A stretch of DNA of 64,000 nt, taken from NCBI RefSeq assembly GCF_002197665.1, contig NZ_NBBJ01000001.1, positions 62,001 through 126,000 of the forward strand, written 5' to 3'. Made by a program: the position numbers and the translations under genes. Each line of letters opens with the position of its first letter. The stretch's first letter is position 1. This DNA comes from Sphingomonas mucosissima (lineage in GTDB: Bacteria; Pseudomonadota; Alphaproteobacteria; Sphingomonadales; Sphingomonadaceae). Below are positions 11,853 to 20,286 of this stretch, one piece after another. The notes under the pieces were generated by a model. It saw only the letters and a list, made by a program, of their open reading frames with translations, made no database searches and was not told where the DNA came from.

Positions 11853-12823
11853 GCCGGCTCCCCCGTCAGGTCACGCAGCGCGGTGATGAGCACGCGCCGG
11901 GCGAGCGGGATCTTGAAATCATTGTGGCCGAAGCCGCGGGCGCCCACGAGCAAAGCGTCAGCAGCGGCATCGAAGGCGGCTTGTTCGGGAGCCCTGCCAA
12001 CAAGTGCCCCCTCAACGGCGGGATCGCGCCACGGCTGGTGCGCGAGGCCGCCAAAGGCGAGCGCGGCGTGGGTGATCGTGCCGTTCTCGACGGCGATCAC
12101 ACCTGCGACGGAAACGAGCGCAAAGGCATAGGAGGCGCGGTCGCGTACCTTGCGGTAAAGCTGCCGCGCGCCCGGCGGCGGCGCGGGGAGCGCGACGTGG
12201 GTGATGAGCTCACCCGACTCCAACACCGTCTCGATGTGCGGCGTGTCGCCCGGCAGGCGGTAGAAATCGCCGAGTGGGATCCGGCGGCGATCGCCGTCGG
12301 GCTTCAGCGTCACCACCGTCGCATCAAGCGCGCGCATCGCGACGGGCATGTCGCCGGGGTGGGTGGCGATGCAATGCTCGCTGGTGCCGAGGATCGCGTG
12401 GATGCGGTTGAACCCGCCGAGCGCGTCGCAGCCGCTGCCGGGTTCGCGTTTGTTGCAGGCCGCATGCGTGTCGTAGAAGAAATAGCAGCGGGTGCGCTGG
12501 AGAAGGTTGCCGCCCGTCGTTGCCTTGTTGCGCAACTGGCCCGAGGCGCCGGCGAGTAGCGCGCGGCTCAGGACCGGATAGTTTGCGATGACGCGCGGGT
12601 CGGCGGCGAGATCGCTGTTGGGGACGAGCGCGCCGATCAGCAGCCCGCCATCCTGTTCCTCGACCGTGTTCAGATCGAGCCGGCTGATGTCGACCAGCTT
12701 TTCCGGCGTTTCGACCTGCAGCTTCATCAGGTCGAGCAGATTGGTACCGCCGGCGATGAAGCGGCCGCCGGCGCGCACTGCCGCTTCCGGGCTGTCGGCG
12801 CGGGCATAGTTGAAGGACTTCAT
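11849..12823 (-). CDS. Molybdenum hydroxylase FAD-binding subunit (PaoB type)
   Basis: The 324-residue medium subunit has the FAD loops [13 protein letters not shown] near 24-36 and [13 protein letters not shown] near 120. A cysteine-rich insertion follows, with cysteines in RCYFFYD, HAACNK and GSGCDA. E. coli PaoB carries an extra [4Fe-4S] cluster in this place, so an Fe-S cluster is likely. The C-terminal CO-dehydrogenase flavoprotein domain ([17 protein letters not shown]) is intact. It passes electrons from the 2Fe-2S subunit to FAD. The gene overlaps both neighbours by four bases, which indicates translational coupling. Confidence 0.9.
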   Translation of the reverse strand: MKSFNYARADSPEAAVRAGGRFIAGGTNLLDLMKLQVETPEKLVDISRLDLNTVEEQDGGLLIGALVPNSDLAADPRVIANYPVLSRALLAGASGQLRNKATTGGNLLQRTRCYFFYDTHAACNKREPGSGCDALGGFNRIHAILGTSEHCIATHPGDMPVAMRALDATVVTLKPDGDRRRIPLGDFYRLPGDTPHIETVLESGELITHVALPAPPPGARQLYRKVRDRASYAFALVSVAGVIAVENGTITHAALAFGGLAHQPWRDPAVEGALVGRAPEQAAFDAAADALLVGARGFGHNDFKIPLARRVLITALRDLTGEPA

Positions 12824-13323
12824 GCCTTCTGCTCCTGCGCATGCACGTCGCGGATCGCGTCAACGATGTTGGGATAAGCGGAGCAGCGGCAAAGGTTGCC
12901 GCTCATGCGCTCGCTGATTTCGCCGTCATCGAACATGGGAGCGGACAGATCGTCGCTGACATGGCTTGGCCAGCCCTTCGCCACTTCATCGAGCATGCCG
13001 ACCGCGGAGCAGATCTGGCCCGGGGTGCAGTAACCGCATTGATAGCCGTCGTGTCGGACGAATGCCGCCTGCATCGGATGGAGCGAGTCAGCGCTGCCGA
13101 GCCCCTCGATCGTCACAATGTCATCATCCTGGTGCATCACGGCCAATGTGAGACACGCATTGATCCGCCGCCCGTTAGCCAGCACCGTACAGGCGCCGCA
13201 CTGGCCATGATCGCAGCCTTTCTTGGTGCCCGTCAGGGCGAACTCCTCACGGAGGACGTCGAGGAGCGAGGCACGAATGTCGGGATCGGCCTCGCGCTTG
13301 CTGCCGTTGATGGTGAAGCGCAT
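12820..13323 (-). CDS. Molybdenum hydroxylase 2Fe-2S subunit (PaoA type, no Tat signal)
   Basis: The 167-residue small subunit begins at ATG 13323 ([13 protein letters not shown]). It has the plant-type ferredoxin motif [12 protein letters not shown] near 40-51 and the C-terminal cluster segments CGYCTPGQI and [11 protein letters not shown]. It moves electrons from the Mo site towards FAD. E. coli PaoA has a long Tat leader for export, but this protein starts directly at the ferredoxin domain, so the complex is predicted to stay in the cytosol. The longer open frame up to 13866 has no family support. It is first in the operon, and only nine bases separate its start codon from the divergent GDPD gene. 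Confidence 0.92.
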   Translation of the reverse strand: MRFTINGSKREADPDIRASLLDVLREEFALTGTKKGCDHGQCGACTVLANGRRINACLTLAVMHQDDDIVTIEGLGSADSLHPMQAAFVRHDGYQCGYCTPGQICSAVGMLDEVAKGWPSHVSDDLSAPMFDDGEISERMSGNLCRCSAYPNIVDAIRDVHAQEQKA

Positions 13324-13332
13324 GGGGGCAAT

Positions 13333-14403
13333 ATGCGCCACTCCTCGGTCCGATCCAAGTATGCTGCAATAATTCTTGTTATGGTGCTGGCGGGTGGATG
13401 CGTGTCGCGGCAGGGTAGTCAGATGCAGCCAGTGCCGTCCCTTTCGCCGCCAATCGTCATCGCCCATCGTGGCGCTTCCGGTGAGCGGCCGGAACACACC
13501 ATCGCCGCCTATGAATTGGCGATCGCCCAGGGTGCGGACGTGATCGAGCCCGATCTGGTGCCGACACGCGATGGCGTGCTGGTGGCGAGGCACGAGAATG
13601 AGATCAGCGAAACCACCGATGTCGCCGATCATCCAGAATTCGCCGGACGGCGCACGACAAAGACGATCGACGGTCGAAAAGTCACGGGTTGGTTCACCGA
13701 GGATTTCACGCTGGGGGAATTGAAGACGCTGCGGGCACGGGAGCGGCTGGCGCTGCTTCGCCCAGAGAATCGCGCGTTTGATGGGAAAGAAACGATCCCG
13801 ACGCTGGCGGAAGTGATCGCGCTTGCGAAACGGCACCGCGTGGCGATCTATCCGGAAACCAAGCACCCGACCTATTTTGCTTCAATCGGAAAAGGCACGG
13901 ACGAGCCGCTGGTGGCGGCCCTCCGGCAAGCGGGCTGGGACGGCGCCGATGCACCCGTCTTTATCCAATCCTTTGAAGTCGCAAACCTGCAACGGCTGAA
14001 GGCGATGACCAAGGTGCGCCTGATCCAATTGATCGACGGTGGGGGGGCACCGGCGGACGGCGGCGCGCGCAGCTACGCCGACATGGTGACTCCGGCAGGG
14101 CTGAAGACCGTGGCAGCCTACGCCTGGGGCATCGGGCCGAACAAGGCGATGCTTTGGCAGGGCGAATCACCCACGAGCATTGTTCGAGACGCGCATGCCG
14201 CGGGGTTGCACGTTCACCCCTGGACCTATCGGGCGGAAAACCAGTTTCTGCCCCCTGCGTACCGGAACGGCGCCGATCCGCGGACGCATGGCGAACTCGA
14301 TGCCGAGATTTCGGCCGCCCTTCGCCTTGGTATCGACGGATTCTTCACCGATTTTCCGTTAATTGGCGTGCGGACGCGTGATGCCGCGCGGGGAGCAAAG
14401 TGA
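13333..14403 (+). CDS. Glycerophosphodiester phosphodiesterase, predicted lipoprotein
   Basis: The 356-residue protein starts with a lipoprotein signal (hydrophobic stretch ending MVLAGGC) and then a GDPD barrel: IVIAHRGASGERPEHT, a metal site in DVIEPDLVPTRDGVLVARHE, YPETKHP, and HVHPWTYR near the end. Such enzymes release glycerol-3-phosphate from phospholipid head groups in the periplasm. The ATG at 13333 is chosen because the signal peptide begins there; the open frame upstream overlaps the divergent 2Fe-2S gene. The stop overlaps the next ATG. Confidence 0.92.
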   Translation: MRHSSVRSKYAAIILVMVLAGGCVSRQGSQMQPVPSLSPPIVIAHRGASGERPEHTIAAYELAIAQGADVIEPDLVPTRDGVLVARHENEISETTDVADHPEFAGRRTTKTIDGRKVTGWFTEDFTLGELKTLRARERLALLRPENRAFDGKETIPTLAEVIALAKRHRVAIYPETKHPTYFASIGKGTDEPLVAALRQAGWDGADAPVFIQSFEVANLQRLKAMTKVRLIQLIDGGGAPADGGARSYADMVTPAGLKTVAAYAWGIGPNKAMLWQGESPTSIVRDAHAAGLHVHPWTYRAENQFLPPAYRNGADPRTHGELDAEISAALRLGIDGFFTDFPLIGVRTRDAARGAK

Positions 14404-14687
14404 TGCGTAAGATGCTTGTGATTTCGGCGGCGACGCTGCTTCCCCTGGTAGCCGGGGGATGTGTGCGCACGGCGGCGAGCGTCGTAACGGCGCCGTTCAA
14501 GGTCGCGGGTCAGGTGGTTGATTGGACAACGACCAGCCAGGACGAAGCCGATCGCAACTTCGGCCGCGAGATGCGCAAAAAGGAAGCGCGCGAAGGTCGC
14601 GAACGGCGCGACTGGGAAAAGCGCTGCCGCAAGGATCCGCAGAATTGTGGCTCCTACGACGGATATGTCGCCAGCCACGATAACTGA
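14403..14687 (+). CDS. Small predicted lipoprotein of unknown function
   Basis: About 94 residues with a clear lipoprotein signal (MRKMLVISAATLLPLVAGGC). The mature part is charged, with a basic KKEAREGRERRDWEKRC helix and two more cysteines in RCRKDPQNC. The ATG at 14403 overlaps the stop of the phosphodiesterase gene (TGATG), with GGGGAG upstream, so the two are translated together. No family is recognised. It may be an envelope partner of the phosphodiesterase, but this is a guess from coupling only. Confidence 0.75.
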   Translation: MRKMLVISAATLLPLVAGGCVRTAASVVTAPFKVAGQVVDWTTTSQDEADRNFGREMRKKEAREGRERRDWEKRCRKDPQNCGSYDGYVASHDN

Positions 14688-14745
14688 TCATTAGGCGGAG
14701 AAACCCGCCTGGCGCGCCCGCAAGAGGCGGGCCGGCGGCGGGGGA

Positions 14746-15042
14746 TTAGGCCGCGCGCCGCTGATTCGTCGCGAGAATGGCGCGCGCCGCGCGCTGTGCC
14801 GCCGCAATCTCGCGTGCCGACATGTCGTCCGCGATTTCCGCGCGTGCCGTCTGCGCGGCGGCGTTGCCCGCCACGGCCGCGAGGTTGAACCACTTGTGCG
14901 CTTCGATCAGATCGTAATCGGCGCCATCCGTGCCGGTCGAATATGCCACACCCAGATCGTAACATGCATATCCGTCGCCGCGCATCGCGTCCGGCAGGCG
15001 GCTCTCGATCTGCAGCCGCGCGCTTTTCAGGCTATTTCCCAT
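14746..15042 (-). CDS. Sel1/TPR-like helical repeat protein
   Basis: A 98-residue protein with one good Sel1-like repeat pair (YACYDLGVAYSTG, then IEAHKWFNLAAVAGNAAAQ). The rest is a basic, alanine-rich helix. Sel1 repeats mediate protein contacts and have no catalytic role. The gene stands alone between the small lipoprotein and panC, on the minus strand. No signal peptide is seen, so it is probably cytosolic. Confidence 0.7.
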   Translation of the reverse strand: MGNSLKSARLQIESRLPDAMRGDGYACYDLGVAYSTGTDGADYDLIEAHKWFNLAAVAGNAAAQTARAEIADDMSAREIAAAQRAARAILATNQRRAA

Positions 15043-15111
15043 GTCGATGGCCCCTGTTCCAAGTTCCCCAGGGACAATGTGCGACGAACCGCCTCACCAA
15101 ATGGTTAATGG

Positions 15112-15954
15112 CTAATCCAGGGTAACTGCTATGTTATCGATCAGCCGCGTCTGACCCATCTTGGCGGCGGCGAGCAAGCGCCGCGGGCGATCGGGGGCTG
15201 GCTCCTCCGCCAGGGTTTCGGCGTCCACTAAGGCGACATAGTCCACGGCGAACCCAGCGGCGACCAGGCTGTTTTGCGCCTCGGCGATGACGTCGGCCGG
15301 CAGGGTGCCGCGCGCAATGGCGCGGGCGGCGACACCCAGTGCGCGGGGCAGGGCAACTGCTTTCGTGCGCTCTTCTTCATCGAGGTAGATGTTGCGCGAT
15401 GAAAGGGCGAGACCGTCGTCGTCGCGCTGGGTCGGCACGCCCACGATCTCGATCGGGAAGTTCAGATCGGCCACCAGCCGACGGATCACCTGCAACTGCT
15501 GGTAATCCTTTTCGCCAAAATAGGCGGCATCCGGACCGACCTGGTTGAACAATTTGGCGACAACGGTGGCCACACCGTCGAAATGGCCGGGGCGCGCCGC
15601 GCCATCCAGCCCCTCGGTCACGCCGCTGACGCTGATGTTGGTCGCATAGCCTTCCGGATACATGACCTCGACCGGCGGCAGCCAAAGGAGATCGCAGCCG
15701 GCCTCTACCAGCATGCGCGAATCCGCGGCCTCCCGGCGGGGATAGCGGGCCAGATCCTCGTTGGGGCCGAACTGCTTGGGATTGACGAAGATGGAGGCGA
15801 CCACCTTTGTGCCCGGGCGCTTGGCAGCTTCCACCAGCGCGATGTGCCCGGCGTGGAGCGCGCCCATGGTGGGCACAAAGGCGACGCGCGCGCCATCGGC
15901 GCGAAACGCTGCCACGGCCGCGCGCAGGTCGCTCAAATCACGGACGGTCTGCAC
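15112..15954 (-). CDS. panC: Pantothenate synthetase
   Basis: PanC condenses pantoate with beta-alanine using ATP, the last step to vitamin B5. The 280-residue protein has VPTMGALHAGHIALVE (HIGH-like ATP motif), IFVNPKQFGPNEDL, the GHFDGVATVV substrate segment, FGEKDYQQL (KxDxQ motif) and LALSSRNIYL. All motif residues are present and the length is typical. It is divergent from the MipZ-type ATPase gene, with about 50 bases between the starts that must hold both promoters. Confidence 0.96.
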   Translation of the reverse strand: MQTVRDLSDLRAAVAAFRADGARVAFVPTMGALHAGHIALVEAAKRPGTKVVASIFVNPKQFGPNEDLARYPRREAADSRMLVEAGCDLLWLPPVEVMYPEGYATNISVSGVTEGLDGAARPGHFDGVATVVAKLFNQVGPDAAYFGEKDYQQLQVIRRLVADLNFPIEIVGVPTQRDDDGLALSSRNIYLDEEERTKAVALPRALGVAARAIARGTLPADVIAEAQNSLVAAGFAVDYVALVDAETLAEEPAPDRPRRLLAAAKMGQTRLIDNIAVTLD

Positions 15955-16004
15955 GCGGGCGAAACTCCACTCGAAACGTAACCGGCGGGCATCTATGGGG
16001 ATCG

Positions 16005-16817
16005 ATGCACGCGATCAACAAAGGATGCGATGATTTGCCGACCGGTCCCGACAATACCCATGTGATCGTCTTCGCCAATGAAAAGGGCGGAACGGGCAAG
16101 TCGACAACGGCGGTACACGTCGCGATTGCGCTCGCCGTACGGGGCGCCCGCGTTGCTTGCCTTGATCTCGATCATCGGCAGCGGACGATGGGGCGATACC
16201 TGGACAATCGTACCGAATCGGTACGGCGCACCGGTTCTGACCTGGCGATTCCGCGCTATCGGACCGCCCATGAGGATTTCGAGCAAGCCTATCAGGAGAT
16301 GCTGGACGGCGCCGATTTCCTGGTGATCGACACGCCTGGGCGCGATGATCCCTATGCCCGCGCAGCCGCCACCCGCGCTGATACGCTGGTCACGCCGATG
16401 AACGACAGCTTCGTCGATTTCGACCTGATCGGGCAGGTGCACCCCGAAACCTTCAAGGTGACGCGCCCGAGCTTTTATTCCGAGCTGATCTGGGATGCGC
16501 GCAAGGCCCGCGCCAAGGCCGATGGCTCGACGATCGATTGGGTCGTGCTGCGCAACCGCCTGCAACATATCGAGGCGCGCAACATGCGGCGCGTGTCCGA
16601 TGCGCTTGATCAATTGTCGAAGCGGGTCGGCTTTCGTGTCATCCCGGGGCTTGGCGAGCGCGTGATCTATCGCGAATTGTTTCCCTCCGGCCTGACGATG
16701 CTGGATGCCAAGGAGTTCGGCGCGATGGGTCTGGGCCATGTCGCGGCGCGGCAGGAATTGCGCGAGATGATGGCGGGGCTGTCGCTGCCCGAGCCCGCAC
16801 TGCCGAACGTCGCGTGA
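16005..16817 (+). CDS. mipZ: MipZ-type ParA family ATPase (division-site regulator)
   Basis: The 270-residue protein has a deviant Walker A NEKGGTGKSTTAVH near 28-41, switch I-like DLDHRQRTMGRY, and Walker B DFLVIDTPGRDD. The rest matches MipZ, which in Caulobacter forms a gradient from the poles by binding ParB and inhibits FtsZ assembly, placing the division ring at mid-cell. The typical MipZ extension KARAKADGSTIDWVVLRNR is present. The ATG at 16005 is used since it follows GGGGATCG and the shared domain starts 20 residues later. A J-domain gene follows within ten bases. Confidence 0.88.
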   Translation: MHAINKGCDDLPTGPDNTHVIVFANEKGGTGKSTTAVHVAIALAVRGARVACLDLDHRQRTMGRYLDNRTESVRRTGSDLAIPRYRTAHEDFEQAYQEMLDGADFLVIDTPGRDDPYARAAATRADTLVTPMNDSFVDFDLIGQVHPETFKVTRPSFYSELIWDARKARAKADGSTIDWVVLRNRLQHIEARNMRRVSDALDQLSKRVGFRVIPGLGERVIYRELFPSGLTMLDAKEFGAMGLGHVAARQELREMMAGLSLPEPALPNVA

Positions 16818-16827
16818 TCTTTACGGC

Positions 16828-17115
16828 ATGATCTTCAAGCTGCTGATCGCCCTGCTGGTCGCCTACGCCGGCTGGCGTGTGTGGAAGCATGGGCTTGGCC
16901 CGGCCAAGCCGCGGCAACGCGCGGTTGTGCAGGAGCCGCGCGATGCCGCGGCCGCCCGGCGCGTGCTGGGCATCGACCGGGCGGCGGATGCGGCAACGAT
17001 TCGCGCGGCGCACCGGCGGCTGATGGCGGAGGCGCATCCTGACCGGGGTGGTTCGGCAGAGGAAGCGCGCGCACTGAACGCGGCGCGTGACCTGTTGCTG
17101 GGGCGGGCGGAGTAA
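16828..17115 (+). CDS. Membrane-anchored J-domain protein (DnaJ-like)
   Basis: A 95-residue protein with one N-terminal membrane span (IFKLLIALLVAYAGWRVW) and a short C-terminal J domain carrying the HPD tripeptide in AEAHPDRGGSAEEARALN. It resembles the Tim14/DjlA-type tail-less J proteins that call Hsp70 (DnaK) to the membrane. It starts ten bases after mipZ, so it may be co-transcribed. The client protein is unknown. Confidence 0.85.
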   Translation: MIFKLLIALLVAYAGWRVWKHGLGPAKPRQRAVVQEPRDAAAARRVLGIDRAADAATIRAAHRRLMAEAHPDRGGSAEEARALNAARDLLLGRAE

Positions 17116-17158
17116 GCGCCGGGATGAGACCCGGCGCTCCTTGCGAGATTGAGGAGAA

Positions 17159-18040
17159 TCAGGCCGCGGTCGGATCCTGCCGGTCACGATCCTGATAGAA
17201 ACGCTGAACGACCGCCCAGCCTTCCGCAGCGCTTTCGACATAGGTGAAGATGCCGAGATCCCGCTCTGAGATCACACCTTCCTCGACCAGCGCCTCGAAG
17301 TTCACCACCTTTTCCCAGAATTCGCGCCCGAACAGCAGCACGGGCATCGGCTTCACCTTGCCGGTCTGGATCAGCGTCAGCAGTTCGAACAATTCGTCAA
17401 AGGTGCCGAACCCGCCCGGAAAAGCGGCAAGGGCACGGGCGCGTAGCAGGAAGTGCATCTTGCGCAGCGCGAAATAGTGGAACTGCATCGATAGCGACGG
17501 CGTCACATAAGGATTGGGCGCCTGTTCGTGCGGCAGCACGATGTTGAGGCCGATCGATTCGGCGTGAACATCGGCCGCGCCCCGGTTCGCCGCTTCCATG
17601 ATCGACGGCCCGCCGCCCGAGCACACGACGAAGTGGCGCTTGCCCTGCTCGTCACGCGGGAAGTTGCTGGCGAGGCGGGCGAGTTCGCGCGCCATGTCGT
17701 AATATTTGGACTTCGCGACCAGCCGCTCGGCGATGTGCCGATGCTCCGGATCGGCCATTTCCAGCATCGCTTCGGCCTTGGCCGGCTCCGGGATGCGGGC
17801 CGAGCCATACATCACGAAGGTGGAGCCGATATGGGCTTCTTCGAGCAGCAGTTCCGGCTTCAGCAGCTCGAGCTGGAAGCGGATCGGACGCAGATCCTCG
17901 CGCAGCAGGAAGTCCATATCCTGAAAGGCGAGGCGATAAGCCGGATTTTCGGTTTGCGGAGTGGAGATGCCGGTCTTGGCCGATTCGGCATCCTGGCGCG
18001 CACGAGGAAAGGTGCGGCTGGGTACGCGTGTTTCTGTCAT
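17159..18040 (-). CDS. LOG family protein (TIGR00730-like, cytokinin-riboside phosphoribohydrolase fold)
   Basis: The 293-residue protein contains the LOG nucleotide-binding motifs CSGGGPSIMEAANRGA near 155-170 and FPGGFGTFDELFE near 222-234. LOG enzymes split nucleoside 5'-monophosphates at the N-glycosidic bond, releasing base and ribose-5-phosphate. Members of this longer bacterial group are poorly studied. The N-terminal 70 residues are helical and family-specific. The ATG at 18040 is chosen over the longer frame to 18217 because similarity begins shortly after it. Confidence 0.85.
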   Translation of the reverse strand: MTETRVPSRTFPRARQDAESAKTGISTPQTENPAYRLAFQDMDFLLREDLRPIRFQLELLKPELLLEEAHIGSTFVMYGSARIPEPAKAEAMLEMADPEHRHIAERLVAKSKYYDMARELARLASNFPRDEQGKRHFVVCSGGGPSIMEAANRGAADVHAESIGLNIVLPHEQAPNPYVTPSLSMQFHYFALRKMHFLLRARALAAFPGGFGTFDELFELLTLIQTGKVKPMPVLLFGREFWEKVVNFEALVEEGVISERDLGIFTYVESAAEGWAVVQRFYQDRDRQDPTAA

Positions 18041-18143
18041 TTCAAGGGGCCCTAGAGGAGTTTCGCCAACGGATCGATCCGCTTTTTGTTCATGGGCGGC
18101 CGGCCACGGCCTGCCCGCGTCTCGCTCCGTGACGGACTGGCGC

Positions 18144-18788
18144 TCAGCGGCAGAACCCGGCGCGATCATCCTCGAGGTGGAAGTGGTTGCGATGCGCGCT
18201 GTTGTATTCGGGGCCAAGCACGGTGCCGAAGCGCTTGCAGGCCGATGCGTGGATCACCCGCATGAAGCGCCGCACATCCGGATCGGGAGAGTCCCAGTCA
18301 CCGAGCACGGTGAGCCGCCGACCATCCTTGAGCAGAAAGCCGCCGATATCGATGGCATTGGCGAGGGAATGGCCTGAACGGCGCGCGCTGCCGGCGACAT
18401 TGCGGCAACTGTAGCTGCCCATGCTCTCCACCTTGGCGAGTTCGCTGCCCAGGATCTGGTATGCGGCAGGGGCGACGGCATTGCGCGCCCATTGCGCATA
18501 GGTGCGCGCCTGGCCGCAGCGGATCGCGCCCAGGTTCGTGGTCGGCACGCCAATGTCCAGCAGCTTCACCGTGCCGACGATGCCGCATCCCGGGCCAAAG
18601 GTGCGATCGGGCAGCGGCTCGTAGGCGACACCCAGCGTCCGCAGGTCGCGGTGACATTGCGCCGTCTCACGTGCGGACGGCCCATCGATCACGCGAGCCG
18701 GCACGCGCGAATCAGGGCGCGCCGGCGGTTCGGATCGGCCGCACGACGCCAGCATCGTTGCCGTCGCCAACAAAAAAATCGAACGCAC
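18144..18788 (-). CDS. Extensin-like C-terminal domain lipoprotein
   Basis: The 214-residue protein begins with a lipoprotein signal (FLLATATMLASCG). Its body is an extensin-like C-terminal domain, with CHRDLRTLGVAYEPL, the paired cysteines GPGCGIV, SYSCRNVAG, and the metal-peptidase-like GHSLANAIDIGGF plus HRNHFHLED. The H-D-H layout is like that of D-Ala-D-Ala peptidases of the VanY/MepA fold, so a role in cell-wall editing in the periplasm is likely but untested here. It is divergent from serC. Confidence 0.85.
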   Translation of the reverse strand: MRSIFLLATATMLASCGRSEPPARPDSRVPARVIDGPSARETAQCHRDLRTLGVAYEPLPDRTFGPGCGIVGTVKLLDIGVPTTNLGAIRCGQARTYAQWARNAVAPAAYQILGSELAKVESMGSYSCRNVAGSARRSGHSLANAIDIGGFLLKDGRRLTVLGDWDSPDPDVRRFMRVIHASACKRFGTVLGPEYNSAHRNHFHLEDDRAGFCR

Positions 18789-18952
18789 GATCTACCCCGC
18801 CTGCGCCGATCGAGAATGGCGCCTCCTCCATTTTCGCATACTTTATCAGAAAGAAAGCGGCTGCAGCAGCCGGCGGGGCGAACGGAGCACCTGGAGGGGC
18901 GAGCCGATCCACGGGCACCGGCGGGCGGTTGCCACGTTACCTTGCCGACACT

Positions 18953-19014
18953 AGAGCCGTCGGCGGGCCACGCGGTCCCAACGCCGCGCGCGCTCTCTGT
19001 AAGGAGAGACAGAT
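18953..19014 (+). promoter_or_regulatory. Candidate serC-motif leader: hairpins just before serC
   Basis: Just upstream of serC the arms CTCTC (18993-18997) and GAGAG (19004-19008) form a hairpin that contains the ribosome site AAGGAG. A GC-rich stem is possible in the preceding 40 bases. A conserved serC RNA motif has been described upstream of alphaproteobacterial serC genes. Location and the hairpin over the ribosome site fit, but I could not test the consensus. Confidence 0.4.
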
Positions 19015-20166
19015 ATGACTGACACGACGCTCGCCGACGCCACCAATGCGCCTGCGAAACCCGCCACCAAACCGGCGCGACCTTATTTTTCCTCTGGACC
19101 CTGCGCCAAGCCGCCGGGCTGGGATGCCGCCAAGCTGGCCGATGCCACGCTCGGCCGGTCGCACCGCTCGAAGATCGGCAAGCAGCGTCTCCAATATTGC
19201 ATCGACCTGATGCGCGAGCTGCTGAAGCTCCCCGATACGCACCGCATCGGCATCGTTCCCGGGTCCGACACCGGCGCTTTCGAAATGGCGATGTGGACAA
19301 TGCTGGGCGCCCGCCCGGTCACCGCGCTGGCCTGGGAAAGTTTCGGCGAAGGCTGGGTGACGGACGCCGTCAAGCAGCTGAAGATCGACCCCACGGTTAT
19401 CCGCGCCGACTACGGCGAACTGCCGGATCTGGCGCAGGTCGATTGGTCGAACGACGTGCTGTTCACCTGGAACGGCACCACCAGCGGCGTGCGCGTGCCG
19501 AACGGCGACTGGATCGCCGACGATCGCGAGGGGCTGTCGTTCGCCGACGCGACCAGCGGCGTGTTCGCCTACGACCTGCCGTGGGACAAGATCGATGTCG
19601 CCACCTTCTCGTGGCAGAAGGTGCTGGGCGGCGAAGGCGCACATGGCGTGCTGATCCTCGGCCCGCGCGCGGTCGAGCGGCTGGAGAGCTACACGCCGGC
19701 GTGGCCGCTGCCCAAGGTTTTCCGCCTCGTTTCCAAGGGCAAGCTCGCTGAGGGCGTGTTCAAGGGCGAGACGATCAACACGCCGTCGATGCTGGCGGTG
19801 GAAGACGCGATCTTCTCCCTCGAATGGGCGAAGTCGCTTGGCGAGAACGGCCTAATCGCGCGCTCGGATGCGAATGCCAGGGCGCTGGACGAGATCGTCC
19901 AGACGCGCGACTGGTTGGGTCACCTCGCGACCGACCCTGCATCGCGCTCGACCACCAGCGTCTGCCTGACGGTCGACGCCGAGGAAGCGGTGATCAAGAA
20001 GATGGTCTCGCTGCTCGAGGCTGAGGGCGCCGCCTATGACATCGGCGGCTATCGCGATGCCCCTCCGGGCTTGCGCATCTGGTGCGGCGCCACGGTCGAC
20101 ACCGCGGATATCCTTGCGCTCGGTCCCTGGCTCGATTGGGCCTACGCGGCCGCCAAGGCCGCCTGA
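19015..20166 (+). CDS. serC: Phosphoserine aminotransferase
   Basis: SerC converts 3-phosphohydroxypyruvate and glutamate to 3-phosphoserine and 2-oxoglutarate. The 383-residue protein has the PLP lysine in [15 protein letters not shown] near 200-214, the [12 protein letters not shown]-terminal segment and [15 protein letters not shown]. It belongs to the longer alphaproteobacterial SerC group. The start has AAGGAGA eight bases upstream. It is followed by serA 120 bases later on the same strand; the gap holds an inverted repeat. The pair supplies the first two steps of serine synthesis. Confidence 0.95.
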   Translation: MTDTTLADATNAPAKPATKPARPYFSSGPCAKPPGWDAAKLADATLGRSHRSKIGKQRLQYCIDLMRELLKLPDTHRIGIVPGSDTGAFEMAMWTMLGARPVTALAWESFGEGWVTDAVKQLKIDPTVIRADYGELPDLAQVDWSNDVLFTWNGTTSGVRVPNGDWIADDREGLSFADATSGVFAYDLPWDKIDVATFSWQKVLGGEGAHGVLILGPRAVERLESYTPAWPLPKVFRLVSKGKLAEGVFKGETINTPSMLAVEDAIFSLEWAKSLGENGLIARSDANARALDEIVQTRDWLGHLATDPASRSTTSVCLTVDAEEAVIKKMVSLLEAEGAAYDIGGYRDAPPGLRIWCGATVDTADILALGPWLDWAYAAAKAA

Positions 20167-20170
20167 CTCA

Positions 20171-20269
20171 TCGTCATTCCCGCGAAGGCGGGAATCCATA
20201 TGCTCCAGGTCGTCCACAAGAGCCGCTCGGACAGCGGTTATCGACCCCGCCTTCGCGGGGATGACGGCC
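20171..20269. repeat. Inverted REP-like repeat pair between serC and serA
   Basis: A unit at about 20171-20197 (core CCCGCGAAGGCGGGAATCC) is repeated in opposite orientation at about 20242-20268 (core CCCCGCCTTCGCGGGGATG). Each unit is itself a hairpin, and the two together form a large cruciform of about 98 bases. This layout is typical of dispersed palindromic repeats (REP/REPIN-like) in sphingomonad genomes. It lies right after the serC stop and before serA and could stall or end transcription. Confidence 0.75.
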
Positions 20270-20286
20270 GTATCTAGGATACGAAC

